From assembly GCA_017562135.1 (NCBI GenBank), contig QEYB01001685.1:186001-250000 (forward strand): a stretch of DNA of 64,000 bases, read 5' to 3'. Shown one piece after another: positions 32,201 to 44,365 of this stretch. Source of the DNA: Dipylidium caninum. Lineage: Eukaryota; Platyhelminthes; Cestoda; Cyclophyllidea; Dipylidiidae. Numbering within the stretch: position 1 is the first letter of the stretch; each line of letters starts with the position of its first letter. The notes beneath the pieces were generated by a model. It worked only from the letters and a program-made list of their open reading frames with translations. It was not told where the DNA came from and searched no databases. The position numbers were made by a program, and so were the translations under genes.

Positions 32201-35200
32201 CCTCCATTTCCTCGACAATTCTCAGTTTACAGCTCCACCGTCTTTGACGCAATGGACGAAACTCGTCTTTTCTGGAGGAACGACGATTGGAGGAGGTGAT
32301 GATGTAACGCGAATACTCGGGCCCCCTGCCTCGCTGGTCTTCCTTCGCAGTGCCGCATCCCTCCAACTGGAATAAGTTTCTGCTTCAGCCTCCCGCATTT
32401 CCAGTTGTGGTTGGGGCGATTTGAGGCATGGGATGCTTTAATCTCGCGCTCTCTTTTCAAAGCCACCTCCAGTGAACACGAAATAGTTCATCAAAAATGA
32501 CCTCGGACTATTCGCTCCTCTGTGGTAACCCTCCGTTGTGAATCGCCTTCTTCTGTTACGCAAAACAGAACCATCTCGGAATCATCACCCTGTTGGGGGC
32601 ACTTGGAGCCCGTTGGCAACGCCTCGAAGGTTATTCCTAATGAATTTCATGGCGCGGGTAGCCTCGTGGCCTCTTGGAAACACGAAACACCGAGTAGCAG
32701 TGCAGCTTTGCGAAAGAGGCCGTCGTTCGCTTCATGGACACCCATATGAAGCTGCCACCTTCTACTTCCATTTCTCAAAACTGTCGCCAAGTACCCAGTT
32801 TGTTTCAGTCCGAGCATGGCTGCAGGCGACCAGGCTCATTTTGCGATAAAAAAATAACGTTTTTTTGAAAGCACTCAGAGATTAATGAATATGCTTTGTA
32901 AAGAGAGGCAGTTAAACCAACCCGCCGGTTGGTTGTTTAGCGGAAGTCATTTTAAAAAGAGACAGTTTTTTTGGCGAGGTGGGAGGAGGATATTCTTCGA
33001 ATGGGAGTTTTTTTCTTTTTCTCTCGGAGAAATACACAATGCTAAGTGAGTGCAGATCAAAATACCAACGATTCTCATTGACTGTCAAGATGACAATGAG
33101 TGACCATCGTCACCGGATGTTTGGCTCTTGTTATAATATAAAAAAAAGTAATAAATAAATCCCCCCACACGGCTTGGACCTTAATTATTTGTCATTTTGG
33201 GTCGTTATTACCTTTTCTACGCTCATGGTTTCCACTTTGTGAGTTTTACGGATGCCTCTGAGCCCACGCCCTCGTCCCCTTGGTCGTCGCTCTCCCTCTC
33301 CTCCTCCCTCCCCCCCCCTCGCATCTACCGCCCGCCCCCGCCCAATTCCGCCCCCGCTAGGACGGGAAGATGATCGCCCAAATGGCCAACTTTTGCTACA
33401 TTGCAGCTATAACGACGAGGCGGTGACCAAACCTATCATTATAATCGAGGGTGATTAGAGTGAAATTTTTCCCCGAATCCGTGTTTATGCTGGGTGTAAG
33501 GGGAGGGAGGTGCCTCCTCTTCGAGGAAAATTCTTTCCCATCTTTCGCATGACCCTCCTCGCCCTGTTTACCTTCGGTGGTAGGTTGGTCTCTGAACTGG
33601 GGAAGGGGGCGGGGGAAAAACTGTTTGTAGTTCTTGGAAGAGGCTCACCATCGGAAGGTGGAGCAGTGATTTAAAGAAATCGCCGTTTCGATGAACACAA
33701 CCGGAGCGAATGGGCTGCCGACCCAACGTGGTCGTGCGACCTACCTGGTTCCAATAAACAAAAAGCATCGAAAATGAGTTTTTCCTCTCCATTCGCGTGT
33801 ATTCTACGCCATGCACTGTTCCTTAGTATCCAATTTCCATTCTTGTTCCATCATAACCTTCAAACTTGGCCTAACAAGACTGTCGCCATCCGGTTTGCGC
33901 CACCCTCTTCTGCGATTTTGTGATCTTCTTTTGCCGATGAGCTCCCTCTCCTTCCCCTTCTTCTTTTCTGTGGTGCGCTTGGTGGCCGGATTCCAATCGG
34001 ACCAGAGGCGTTCTGCCCGAGACAACTCTGTCTTTTCTGTTGTTGCAGGGTGCCTCCACCTTTCTGTATGTCGATTCTTGAGGATCGATCCGAGAGGGGG
34101 TTTTCCAAAATGTGATTTCCTCAATCTACTCTCAAGCCCCACTCCGTTTTGGTTTCGCCACCCGCTGATATTAGATAAGAGGAGGAAGGTGAATTTTGTC
34201 GCTTTCCCTATGGGAATTGCCGTCTAATTGCCACTGAAATAGGCTTCCCCGCCCCCTCATTCCCTCCTACGCAAGTCATTTTCACACATGGCGAGGGTCT
34301 CCCTCCTCCGCCCTCCCACTTCCCAAATTCCGAGGTGTCTATTAAGGCTATCCAATCAGGTGTCAGTCGCGCCCGCCCCTTGGCCAATCGCGCCCGCGGT
34401 CATTGAGCAAATGGGCTAGTTGAGGTCTAGCTGAGATGCGACTGACTGACACTTACGCACTAATGGCATTCCTCTCGACCACTGACAAAGTCTTTGCTAT
34501 TTTGATTTTAGGTAAAGATTATTGGTCGAGATGTAAGGATTATATTGAAAATTCTTCACCCCGCCAAAGTGTCTTGACCCACGAGGGGGAGAGTGGGGGA
34601 AAAGGCGGGGCGGGGCGGGGCGGTGTTTTAGATGGCTAGTGTCTCCTTTAAGATATGCCAAAATGTCGAACAGACTTGAGACTGGATTATCGGGCTACAA
34701 GGGTGTCTGTGTGATGTGAAGACGTCGTCTTTCACCCCGCGCCTTGGTGGACTTTCACCTCTCTCGACCTGTTTCAACGGGCCAGATAGTAGACAATCAC
34801 GTCTAACACCGTGAGATGTTGTCTGACTCTCTTAACGCGTCGCACAGGGCTGATAAAAATGGAGCGTTAGAAGTAGAAAGGCTACTGTTCTCATCTGCTA
34901 TCGGTTGTTTCTGAGTTTGCACCTCACCCCCGCCGCCCCAGTAATTCGCTCCTTTTTGGCGTGGTCTGCTCGTAGAAAACAAAATTGTATATCCACTCAT
35001 TTTGCTTTTTGCCGGTGACGACTTTAGAGGGTCAGGTCACTAATCAAATCCGGTAGCCCAAGGGTGGCTGCTGTGTGGTGTCGCGGAAAATTGTACGAGC
35101 GGTCACTGCTGTAGCTACACAGCTGAGTGTGTCTGACAGACTCTTTCTGCATTAGGTCCTACCCACATTTCGGAAATCCCGAGTTATTTTTCATTTCGTA

Positions 35201-37108
35201 ATATCTCTGTCATCATCCTTCCGTCCTCAGTTCCCCCGGCCGACTATTAGGAGCTGTGGGTTAGTGGAGTCGAGGAGGTTAGAACGCTAGACACTAGTCT
35301 CCTCCTCCTCCCTCCTCGGCTCCTCTTCTTCGTCCTTCCTCTTCCTCGTCTCTCCTGGTCTTCCTCCTCTTCCTCACCGAAACGCATAGCGAACGTCCAG
35401 GTTGGCCTTTGCCTATCCTCGGAAGGCGACTTTTTTCAAGAATTCTCCGCGCACTCTGTGCAAAGTGTACAAAGACAATGAACCAAATTTTTTCTGCCCA
35501 TATACCGTTTTTTTCACTCTATTGCATCAAGTTATGATTACTTCTTTCTGTGCAAACCAATTTTAATTGTAATTCTACTCGGAATCCAGTGACTGTACGA
35601 AGGTTCCAGTTTCCCCCGATAAACTAACTCTCTTCCGCTGTTTCGCACCGTCTCAGGTTAACGAGTCCCTGCTGCTTCTCCGGGACCTGCCTGAAGCCAA
35701 TTCGGAGGAAACGACAAGCGTATTCGACTGGCCTTCCGCGCTTGCGACGACGACGACGACCTCTGTCGGCACTACGGCGAGTCCGTGTGTCTCATCCACT
35801 GCTGCCTCGGTGACTTCTCGCTCCATGCGTCCTTGGCCTTCCCTCGCCTCGTCCACCGTCCCCTCTACTAACCCGACCCAGGCACCGCTGGGCCTCAACC
35901 AGCCTCCCTCGGTTGGTATTTTTGCCTACTCTTTCATTTTTCCCTGTTTACTTGGTGTGGGTGATGTTTACTTGTGTGATAGATGGTTTATAACGCGGTG
36001 AGGACAGCTCTACCTCGTCCGCTTTCGGAGCTCCACTTTAGTGGAGCTGCTACCGCACCTTCATCCTCGGCTTATCATGGTAGCGGATTTAGAAAACGGC
36101 CTTCTTCCACCGCCTTCAATGGATCGCCACTGCCGCAACACTTCCGAGCGGCCTCCGTGGCGCATGATCACGTCTGGATCGCAAATCAGCTGCCCCCACC
36201 ACAGGCGTTGCGCGGTCGAAATGAAATGGACCCCATCTTCAACAACCTGCGACTACTAGAATCCACCCCGAGCGCTTTTCGCGAGCAAGGTTAGCCTGAT
36301 TTCGCGGCTTATGGAAAAATTGCGGTTACGCATGGTGTAATTGTACTTGTTTGGCCTTTTAGGTCGGTATTTTTCTCGTTTAGCTCCACCACAAAATAAT
36401 AACAATAACAACAGCAGCAACAGCACGAATGGAGGTGATTACGTTGGCGCGTCAAAATTCGAGTCCCTTGCAATGTTTGGCTCAGAGCAGACGGCATTCT
36501 TTTGCGGTACCTCCGCCTCCTCCTACCACCAGCAGGCGGAGACGAACGCGTCGATTCCCGTCGCCCCCCAACCACATTATTCTCCAATAACTCCGGCTTC
36601 GGGAGGGTTGGGGGCCTCTTCTTCCGCCTCTCCTGCTTTCACCTTCCCCCCCACCGATGCTCTCCTCGCCTCCACTCCAGCTGCCTCGCCCCCAATACAG
36701 CAGCCACAACAGCAACAACCATTTCTTTGTCCCTGCCCACCTAGATCAACACCATTTGAAGATACAAGTGAGTTTCGACTTTCCCAATTTTACTCGATCA
36801 GCCTCTCCTCCCTTCCTCTCCGCCCCTCCTCCTCTACCATTTTGCTTAACACCTTTTACTTACTTGAACTAGACGCTTGGATTCCCCATGCACCAGCATC
36901 CGTTGGGCCTATGCTCTCCTCACCTTCGTCGATCGCCCCGATAGGTCACTTTTCGCCCCCTCCTCCACCGCTGTCACAAACACCAAACTATCGTGAAGCA
37001 GTGCGTCCCAGCTCCTACGTTGCACCAAGGCAGGAGGATGAGCAAGACGTTTCCGCGTCGACTTCGGCTTCTGTCTTTACCCACAGGACTGCACCGAGTC
37101 CGTTCGTA

Positions 37109-37139
<31 letters not shown>

Positions 37140-40100
37140 GGCAGGCGCCACCACCGCCCTCTCTCTACGATCATCGGTCTAGAGCACCGTGTACACATGC
37201 CAGCCTCGATAGGTGAAGATAAACTCTCGCCCTTGTTTTTACATTAGTGGTTTAAAAACTTTGTTAAGATTTATCCCTTCCGCACAAAGTTCACGTATAG
37301 GCTTTCCTACTCACGTTAATTAAGTAGTAATTTTCATTCAGTTCGATGCGCCACCCGATGACACCGCAGCACGACACCTACGGCGGTTACCCACGCGCCT
37401 ATTCCTACAGCGTCACCTCCACCCAGGCAGCCTACTCGGTCCCTTTGATGCCGAGTCAAGAACGCATCTTCTTCCCCGACGAACTGGATCCCCTATTAGC
37501 AGCTGAGGAGGCAGTTGAAGACGCCCGACGCCCAACCACCGCGGTTACGCGTCTGCTTCCACCACCCACACCACCACCACCACCGCCACCACCACCACCG
37601 CCTCCACAACCATTGAAACCTTCGCAGAACATACACCAGCACTGCTTCGAACTAAGCCGGGTCCCGACTCATAAATACGCTCAGACGATGAGCGCTTCTA
37701 GCGAGAGCAGTGTTTTCAGAAATCCTCCACCCCCGCCTCCACCTCCTCCGCCTCCAATTTCATCATCAGCGCCTTCATCGGGCCCAGTTGCATTGAAAAA
37801 GATTAAACGAAAACCCGCCCCTATTGTCATTCCTTCGGTGAGTCCTCGCACTATTGTTAGACATCCTCTGTTTCGGTCTCTTCTTTGCACACTCCTGCCC
37901 TTTTAGTTCACCCACCGAATAAATCCATCAAGACTTCGTTCTCCTCGCCTTTGGACTGTGAACAGCACGGATATTGGTCGGAGCGGAGGGGAACCTACCA
38001 CCATGCCATTAGGAGCGGTGACGCTCGCGACTCTGCTGGAACCACCACCCTACACTCCACCTCCAATGCTTTCTCCCAATCGCCGCGGCTCGGGGCTCTT
38101 CTCATCCATCGCACGCTCTCGACGACCTCCCCGTATCAGCATTTCGAGCCTCCGTGGCGTCGCCAACACTACCATTTCTACTGGCATCTTGACTGTAGCA
38201 CCCGTCGCAACTGCCGCCACGGCTATGAGAAACCAGAAGTCCTCCTCTTCTGCTGCTACGGCAACCATCGGTGGTTTTTCACCTGGTCCGCCGAAGTCAG
38301 CTCCGGCTTTTGTCAAAAATTCGATCCCCTCCTCCGAAGTGAGTGCCTTTCTGAGGGGGAAGGATCACAGGTTACTATATTTGTCGAACCTCGTCGCCCT
38401 TATGCTGTTCACTGAACAATTGTCAACAGAGAATAACACGACTGCATAATGTGTGCCTGAAACACCGTGTTACCGTAGTGATAGTGAGAATTTTCTAAGG
38501 AAGTGGGCCTGTTGCGTGTCACTTTATAGGTCTCCCTGAAGAGCACTGTTGTCGCTGATAAGGGGGCGCCCCCGACGGTTGCCATGCGCGCAGCAATGCC
38601 GGTGACCGGCGAGAGCGGGGAACGGCGGTGTCACGACTCAAAACACCTCTTTTTCGGCGAAGAGGACGACGAATTTACTTCAATATTGTCGGTAGCAGAG
38701 CGCAGTGGCGGAGTGAGCGACGGAAGGCGAGGCACTCCGGATACGGAAGAAGCGACTGCTCATTCACCCCTTCGGAATGCAACCGTCAATTGCGCCACCA
38801 CCGCCAAAGCCAATGCCTCTACGATCATCCCCTCCCATTGTTCTTCATCCTCCTCCTTTTATTGCTGCTCTGATGCCTCACCGATGCGTCCTCGCGGAGG
38901 TGAGGACGAGGACGAAGACGAGGATGATGAGGAAGAAATGGAAGATACGGTCGAACTTGGCGAGGAGGACGAATCTGAGGACGACATTGTTGAGGACATT
39001 GGCGTACCCAGTAACTTTGAACCGTAGGTCCTCAATTCTTTTCCCCTGTGGATCCTTTAAGATTCCTGCATCACCTAATTTGGGTGAGGGCGTCTTGCCT
39101 TTTCTCTTTTTATCAGGAAAATTAACGTCGGAACTGCTTATCAGGCAGAAGTACCCGAGTTCGTTGCTCTTGCCTACGTCTATCGTGACGACTCCCGCGT
39201 CTATGAGACCCTTCTCTGGAACCCCAAAAATATGGACGAAAATGATCCCAAGACGGAAGAGTCGTGTGAGCTTTGAGACGCGGGCGAGGCATCTATGCCC
39301 TGGCAACACATTATTTTTGCCCTTCTAACATTTTCCTTTTTCAGTGTCAAATCTCATGAATCTTGCGCGATCGCCGGTGGTCCGAAACTGTGGCCTCAAC
39401 ATCGAATACGCCTTCCATTTGCTCTGCAAATTCCAGGGGGATTTCGAGATGACTTTGCGCGCACTCCTCCACGAATCCTTCACCATTTTCGACCGTGTCT
39501 ACTCTGGTGATTTTCGTAACATTGTGGAACGTTAATTCTTTTTCCGTCAGTTAATAATCTCTTGGCGTCTATTGCAGAAACTGAGTATTGGTCGACGGAG
39601 GAGATAGAAAGGTTTCAGAGCAGCCTTCGTCGCCACGACAAGGACTTCCATCACGTTTCGGCCGAGCTGCGTGCCTACGGAATGAATAAATCGGTGAAAG
39701 CATGTGTAGAATTTTATTATGTGTGGAAACGAATGAACACGCCCCATGAAGTCAATCGGTGAGTTTTTCTCCTGTTTATTAAATGCACTCGGCACTCGGC
39801 CCAGAAAACGCTTTGTTGCGATCTTTCTTCCAGTTATCGCGGTCGAGCGCATCGAAAGGGCGTTCCGACGCGCAGTGAGAGAACTGGACCGGAAGAGGTC
39901 ACCACTCTGCCCACTAACGAGTTCTGTGACCTCAGTAGCCTTGAAAATCCCTCCAATCGAGTACCATTTGACCTTGACGTGCCACCCACCCTAAATGCTG
40001 GGTGCGGTTCCTCCGCCTCCACGTCGTACAATTTGCGCCGTAAACACACCGATCTTCCACATCCCATCGTAAGTCAAAGTAAGCGTTCGTATGGATGACC

Positions 40101-40319
40101 AGTAACCTTTTCTCTGGTTTCTAGAACCGAGAATTTGAGGAGCATGACCTCCAAGTGACGCGCGAGTCCTCGGCGGTGCCTTTGATAGAGGTAGAAACGG
40201 GGGCTGATGGTGGGGGATTCCCCTGTCGCCAATGTGGTCGTTTCTTTGCCAAAGTGAAGAGCAGAAATGCTCACATGAAGTCTCATGCTGTTTCAGCACA
40301 CACCAAACAAGACCAATAG
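14249..40319 (+). CDS. TRERF1/ZNF541/MIDEAS-like ELM2-SANT zinc-finger corepressor
   Basis: This family scaffolds HDAC1/2 in nuclear MiDAC-type deacetylase complexes. Exons: 14249-14452, 15854-15960, 25904-26202, 31014-31502, 35657-35911, 35983-36289, 36363-36767, 36873-37212, 37342-37837, 37907-38338, 38530-39023, 39117-39265, 39345-39506, 39578-39758, 39834-40068 and 40125-40319, about 1,582 residues. Domains in order: C2H2 finger 1 split over exons 1/2 (LKCPTCSK|VFSNSS), finger 2 (KHVCHVCKKAFKRQDHL), finger 3 (HGCQFCDKSYSDARSLRRHY), Gly/Ala tracts, finger 4 (VACSLCTRRFKNQSALNGHM), Asn-, Gln- and Pro-rich linkers, the YTPPPMLSP motif, an acidic stretch, ELM2 (INVGTAYQAEVPEF), SANT (TEYWSTEEIERFQ, VKACVEFYYVWKR) and finger 5 (FPCRQCGRFF). 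Junction phases agree throughout except inside exon 4, which needs a one-base correction near 31375. Further small exons could hide in the long introns. Assignment to TRERF1 versus ZNF541 is not resolved. Confidence 0.88.
18941..18972. repeat. CCGT/CCGC tetranucleotide microsatellite
   Basis: Four CCGT units run directly into three to four CCGC units, a simple repeat inside intron 2 of the TRERF1-like gene. The switch from T to C at the fourth position looks like point-mutation drift within one array. Confidence 0.85.
24469..24485. repeat. (AC)n microsatellite
   Basis: About eight AC units in intron 2 of the TRERF1-like gene, followed by further AC-rich sequence to about 24500. Confidence 0.85.
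29134..29380. repeat. Paired AC- and GT-rich alternating tracts
   Basis: An AC/GC alternating tract (about 29134-29175) is followed by GT-rich segments at about 29187-29200 and a longer GC/GT tract at about 29320-29372. The alternating purine-pyrimidine pattern is typical of Z-DNA-prone sequence, and the AC and GT arms could pair. Confidence 0.7.
30457..30482. repeat. (TC)13 microsatellite
   Basis: Thirteen uninterrupted TC units in intron 3 of the TRERF1-like gene. Confidence 0.9.
31503..35656 (+). other. Intron 4 of the TRERF1-like gene (4.2 kb)
   Basis: Donor GTACGT at 31503 and acceptor CGTCTCAG ending at 35656. It holds two CCAAT motifs (34352-34356 and 34384-34388) inside a GC-rich stretch, a G-run cluster at 34585-34622 and a CT-rich tract at about 35297-35377. 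Open frames such as 31695-32375 have no recognisable domain or matching splice sites, so I do not call them. Confidence 0.65.
34585..34622. repeat. G-run cluster with GGGGC repeats
   Basis: Five runs of four or five G occur within about 38 bases, the last three as GGGGC units. This meets the simple pattern for an intramolecular G-quadruplex on the + strand, within intron 4 of the TRERF1-like gene. Confidence 0.75.
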
Positions 40320-41439
40320 ACACTTTTTAATTCACCTACCCACCCACCCGCTCACCCGACCAACGGACGCTCTCCGCACATCTATTTTTCTGATTCCGCC
40401 GACACCCAACACCGTCTCACCCTCCCCGTGAATTACCCTAGAGAGACGTTATTTTATTTAATTCATTGCGCTAGTCTTTCTCCGACTCGCTCCTCTCCGC
40501 ACTGCTCCACTCCACTTTGTTTCGTTCGTGTTGTTTGTGCCGTCTCGAACACAAAGCCCCCCCCCATATCCTCATCCTCGCGCCTTTTCCCGTCTTTGCC
40601 TTCTATCCACTCGCACCCGGAGCTCCTTTCGCCCCCCCCCCCCGCCGTTTTTCTAAGTGTTCACCCGTTCTGTCGAGATATCTCTAAGTCCTCTTTGAAA
40701 GCGACTAACTGAACGATGGAGAAATGAAGTAGACTTGGGAGCAGAAGGAGACAGGAAAATTACGAGAAGAACTAAAGAAAGAATTTGGAGGATTTTAAAG
40801 AAGAACTCTACATCATGTCTATTTCCCACACTTATTCTACTCGAATTTTCGTGCATTATATATACATATATTCATACCGTTTTAAGGTTATTAAATGCAC
40901 CTATTTTTCCTCAGTTTCCTGTCCGTTCGTCGTGGAGTTGGATGTGAGGGGGCTAGTTGCCTTGTACAATGCGGGGTCAGGACCGACTTCTTCGTTGTAG
41001 ATGGGGTCGAGTGTATTTTCAGACTAATAGCGATTATCTTTTGGCTCGGATGCACCCACGAGGTAGGGTCTTGGGACTTTCAAGGTGGCGAATGTTGGTG
41101 TAGTTGTTTTGTAGGTTGTGGAGGGGGTTGGCTATCATTGAGCCACAATGGGGTAAAAGTGAGTGTCATAAGTTACTGTGAAGGGGCATAGTTTATGAAG
41201 CAGTTATTAAATATATTAGGACATTATAACTACGGTGTTAAATTATATTATATGTTCAAAGGGTTTATTAATGACGATCTTTTCATAGCTTACATATAAC
41301 GGCATAGTCTATTAATTATTTCTTATTGAAGATTTATAAGCGGTATAACATCACCACCATGTTTCTTTAGACACAATATTTTTGTTTTATCGCTCATATT
41401 TGGAGCGTCTATTGTGTACTTCTTCAAGCGCATTGTGGG
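40320..41439. other. Spacer between TRERF1-like gene and first ADF gene
   Basis: Pyrimidine-rich sequence with C-runs at about 40558 and 40633 follows the TRERF1-like stop and is probably its 3' UTR. From about 40850 the DNA becomes AT-rich and should contain the promoter of the first ADF gene. I see no additional gene. Confidence 0.5.
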
Positions 41440-41955
41440 ATGGTTAGTCGGTTTCTTACTTCTTTTTTCGTTCTCGCTAGGATTCTGGTGTAAAGTGCAC
41501 TGACGAGTGTTTGACTAAATACAATGAACTTAAATTGAAGAAGAACTGTCGGTATATTCTGTACAAGATTGAAGATGGTGCGATCGTCGTAGATAAGATC
41601 GGCGACCGATGTATGCCATTTTTTTATTTTTATTATCTTCAAAGCCTGTACATTTGACGATTTCAAAAAAGAACTGGAGTGTCTTGATCGTTGTGGCCGT
41701 TACGCCGTCCTCGATTTTGAACCCTGTAGCAACAGGTCGGACCTATTGCTTGTTTCATGGTACAGTGGATAATTTTGCTAATTTTCCTTCAGGGTCCCAG
41801 ATTCCGCAAGTATTCGCGAACGGATGTTGTACGCATCTTCCATAGATGCCTTAAAGTCGCAACTCACTGGATTTAAAAGCCATGTCCAAGTTAATGAAAA
41901 AGCGGATCTGGTTGAGGAGTACTTTAGGGAAGCCATTCCTGGTTACCACAAATAA
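41440..41955 (+). CDS. ADF/cofilin family actin-depolymerising factor, copy 1
   Basis: ADF/cofilin binds actin, severs filaments and speeds subunit turnover in the cytoplasm. Exons are 41440-41442 (ATG only), 41481-41610, 41645-41759 and 41793-41955, giving 136 residues, the normal size of a single ADF-homology domain. Visible features are the SGVKCTDEC N-terminus with a Ser near the start as in regulated cofilins, the long-helix region YNELKLKK, CRYILYKI, GRYAVLDFEP and the actin-binding helix region RERMLYASSIDALKSQL. Introns are 38, 34 and 33 nt, all GT-AG with good phase agreement. The single-codon first exon is inferred because ATG is followed by a GTTAGT donor and the same arrangement is found in copy 2. 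No clear poly(A) signal lies close by; an AATAAA occurs 0.5 kb downstream at 42466. Confidence 0.92.
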
Positions 41956-44365
41956 GAATCCATAATCATTCCCAGCTCTTTAAAACAAATTTGCTCTGAG
42001 CCGGCCAAATGGGACGGCCATCACCTTAACAATTCCGTAATTTCCTTTGCATATGGCATTAATATATGTTTGGTTATCTCTTTACTTCTGTCTGCATATT
42101 CTTGTGTGTACTCCTGTTTCTTTGATCCGAGTGCCACCTAGTAACAGAATCAATCAGATAAATCTACTTTCTCTTCACTTTGATGCCACGATTTTATAAG
42201 TGGTTTTGTAGTAAACATTTGTCATTCATCCACCAACAATCACATCATTGAACTAGTTTACTACCCGGCGCCTTCGTATGCCAAAGTGTCCCTTTTCAGA
42301 CCCTCAACGTATGAGTTTGTGTCATGTACGCTGATCTCAAATGGGAATACCTCTTGTGATACGACCTATTGGAGTGTTCAACTATTTACCTCAACGGATA
42401 GGGTTTTCTGGTTCTCAATTTTGTTGGGATTGTTTCTCGGCAATTTGTAGATTTATCTTAACGGGAATAAATTTCAATTTACTCGTTCTGTGCTAAGATT
42501 AATGGAAATGGCACTTAAAGTTGTAAAAGTTGAAGTCTTTTTTGGAGGGAGGTAATGCGAAGCTAGTTATTTAGTCCCCATCACGGTTGGATGGTCGTAA
42601 TTAATATCCGAATTTAGTTCAAACTTGCTTAGTCTCATCACGGTGAGTGGGTTGGTCGCCAACCGCCGCAATATATCAGGTGTCGTGGCGTTGTCAGGCG
42701 CGTCTTAGCCTCATCACAGGGTGAAAGTGGGCAACGAAGTGACGTACTCAGAAAGAACTCGTGATGTGCACCGCGGTGAGATTCGTCAACCCCATTTATT
42801 TGGGGGCTGGGTGTGTTGCGTTATATCAAACGCCACCACATTTCATCTGTGCAAAAAAAACTAGTACATCACGGTGCTCGATGTTATCCGCTCTATCATT
42901 ATCAGCGGATAGATGAATTAGCTGCGCGCGGTTAGTTGATGAATAAGCGCACCAAATACACTAGAGACCGTCAAGAATTGAGTGCACTACTCTACCATTT
43001 TGCTCTGCTCTAACATTTGCTAACCTTGTTAAGTACGCGATCTGTAGGCAAGCGCCTTCCGTTTGTTTTCTAGGTACATCTCGTATCCCTGAGGGTGTTC
43101 TCTTTGTTACAAATCAGGAAAGTTGGAGTACAGAGGAGCTGTGTGTGCGTGTAAAAATGCAAAACGGATTTTCTTCTCATTCAATCAATTAGCGGCCCTG
43201 AGGTGCCAGTCTTTCTCAATTTGACACGCACCATCAAGCATGCAAGTACAAAAGAGTTGGAACATGAGCAAATGTAGTTCTACTCATCACTTAACCAATA
43301 AGAGGACTACAAATGCATTCTCCTATGAGTTGCAGATTATAGGGTTAAAAGTGGGTTGAAAGAATGCTTCAGTTTGGATCTACAAGAGAGGGATAGAAAT
43401 GCGATAGTTTGGAGCATTTGTACATCCTGATTCGGTGGCGTCACGCAAGCACAGTCATGCGCAAATATGTTTATATGAGCGAGAGACACTCCCAACTGCA
43501 GCTATGCCAAATCATGATACGCCATTTGTAGCTAGTGACATGATTCTAAAGCATTAGACCTTTATTACCTCATCAATGGTCAAATTCATCCGATTTGACT
43601 GCAAGCTTTGAATCTTCTGCTTTTTAAGGTAGGTATGAAAGGTGGAGCAGTTGATGGCGAGTAGTGAATTGCTTAGTGGGACGTGCAATAAAAACGCCTA
43701 ACTGTCTCTCATGCACAGAAAGATACCACAGCGTATAGTGTCGTAAAAGTGTGGCAGATAATTGCATTAAAATAGACGGACGTCTGTAGGTGCTCCCAAT
43801 TTTTGAGCTTATATGTGGGGATTTAGTTTACTGACTTCGGTGCGTTATAACTAAGCAATGCAAAATGGTGTAGAAACGAATCGCTTATATTCGTGACATT
43901 GGGAGACATTCACAGGGAATGTAGAACACGTGCTAGCAGGGCCAGAGGACACATGAGACTGTTATAGGGGAAGAACATCTGAGTTACTTCAATAAGAAGT
44001 GGCCAACAGGGAACCACATTACGCATGCATCGAAAAATCTTGACAGAGAATGGAATTGTCAGGCGTTTATTAACGATGTTGATTTTCAGAAAATGTGAGC
44101 AGTAGACGCTCTAGAAGGGTAATGACCTGTTCCATATTTTGACTCATTCTTATAATTGGTATTGCGCCAATGTCAAAATAAGCAAACATAACGCTACTCT
44201 CAAGCTATACAATTAAATACGGCTAAAATAAACAACAAAAGAAAATTAAAGATAATAAATAAGATTATATAGTTGTTACCAGTTGCATAATTTATTTGAT
44301 TTTAGTTTGTTTTACCTAATTTCATACGCAAGCTAAATAGACACAATTTCGAATATCCGTGGAAG
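41956..44365. other. Spacer between the two ADF genes
   Basis: About 2.4 kb of AT-rich, apparently non-coding DNA. It contains a degenerate short repeat with a CATCACGG core at about 42571-42720, a perfect 8-bp-stem hairpin at 42885-42911 and an AATAAA at 42466-42471. The promoter of ADF copy 2 should lie in the last part. Confidence 0.5.
42571..42720. repeat. Degenerate short tandem repeat with CATCACGG core
   Basis: Three related segments begin TTAG(T/C)C followed by an ATCACGG- or ATCACAGG-like core and a G/T-rich tail, at about 42571, 42630 and 42705. The spacing (59 and 75 bases) is uneven, so this is an eroded array or coincidental similarity. Confidence 0.35.

Noticed and set aside
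31695..32375. 226-codon open frame in intron 4
   Set aside because: Ser/Leu-rich without motifs, no acceptor or donor in phase with flanking exons; likely chance in CT-rich DNA.
33057..33110. Imperfect inverted repeat resembling a microRNA precursor
   Set aside because: Only about 40 bases with a short, interrupted stem; too small for a typical precursor.
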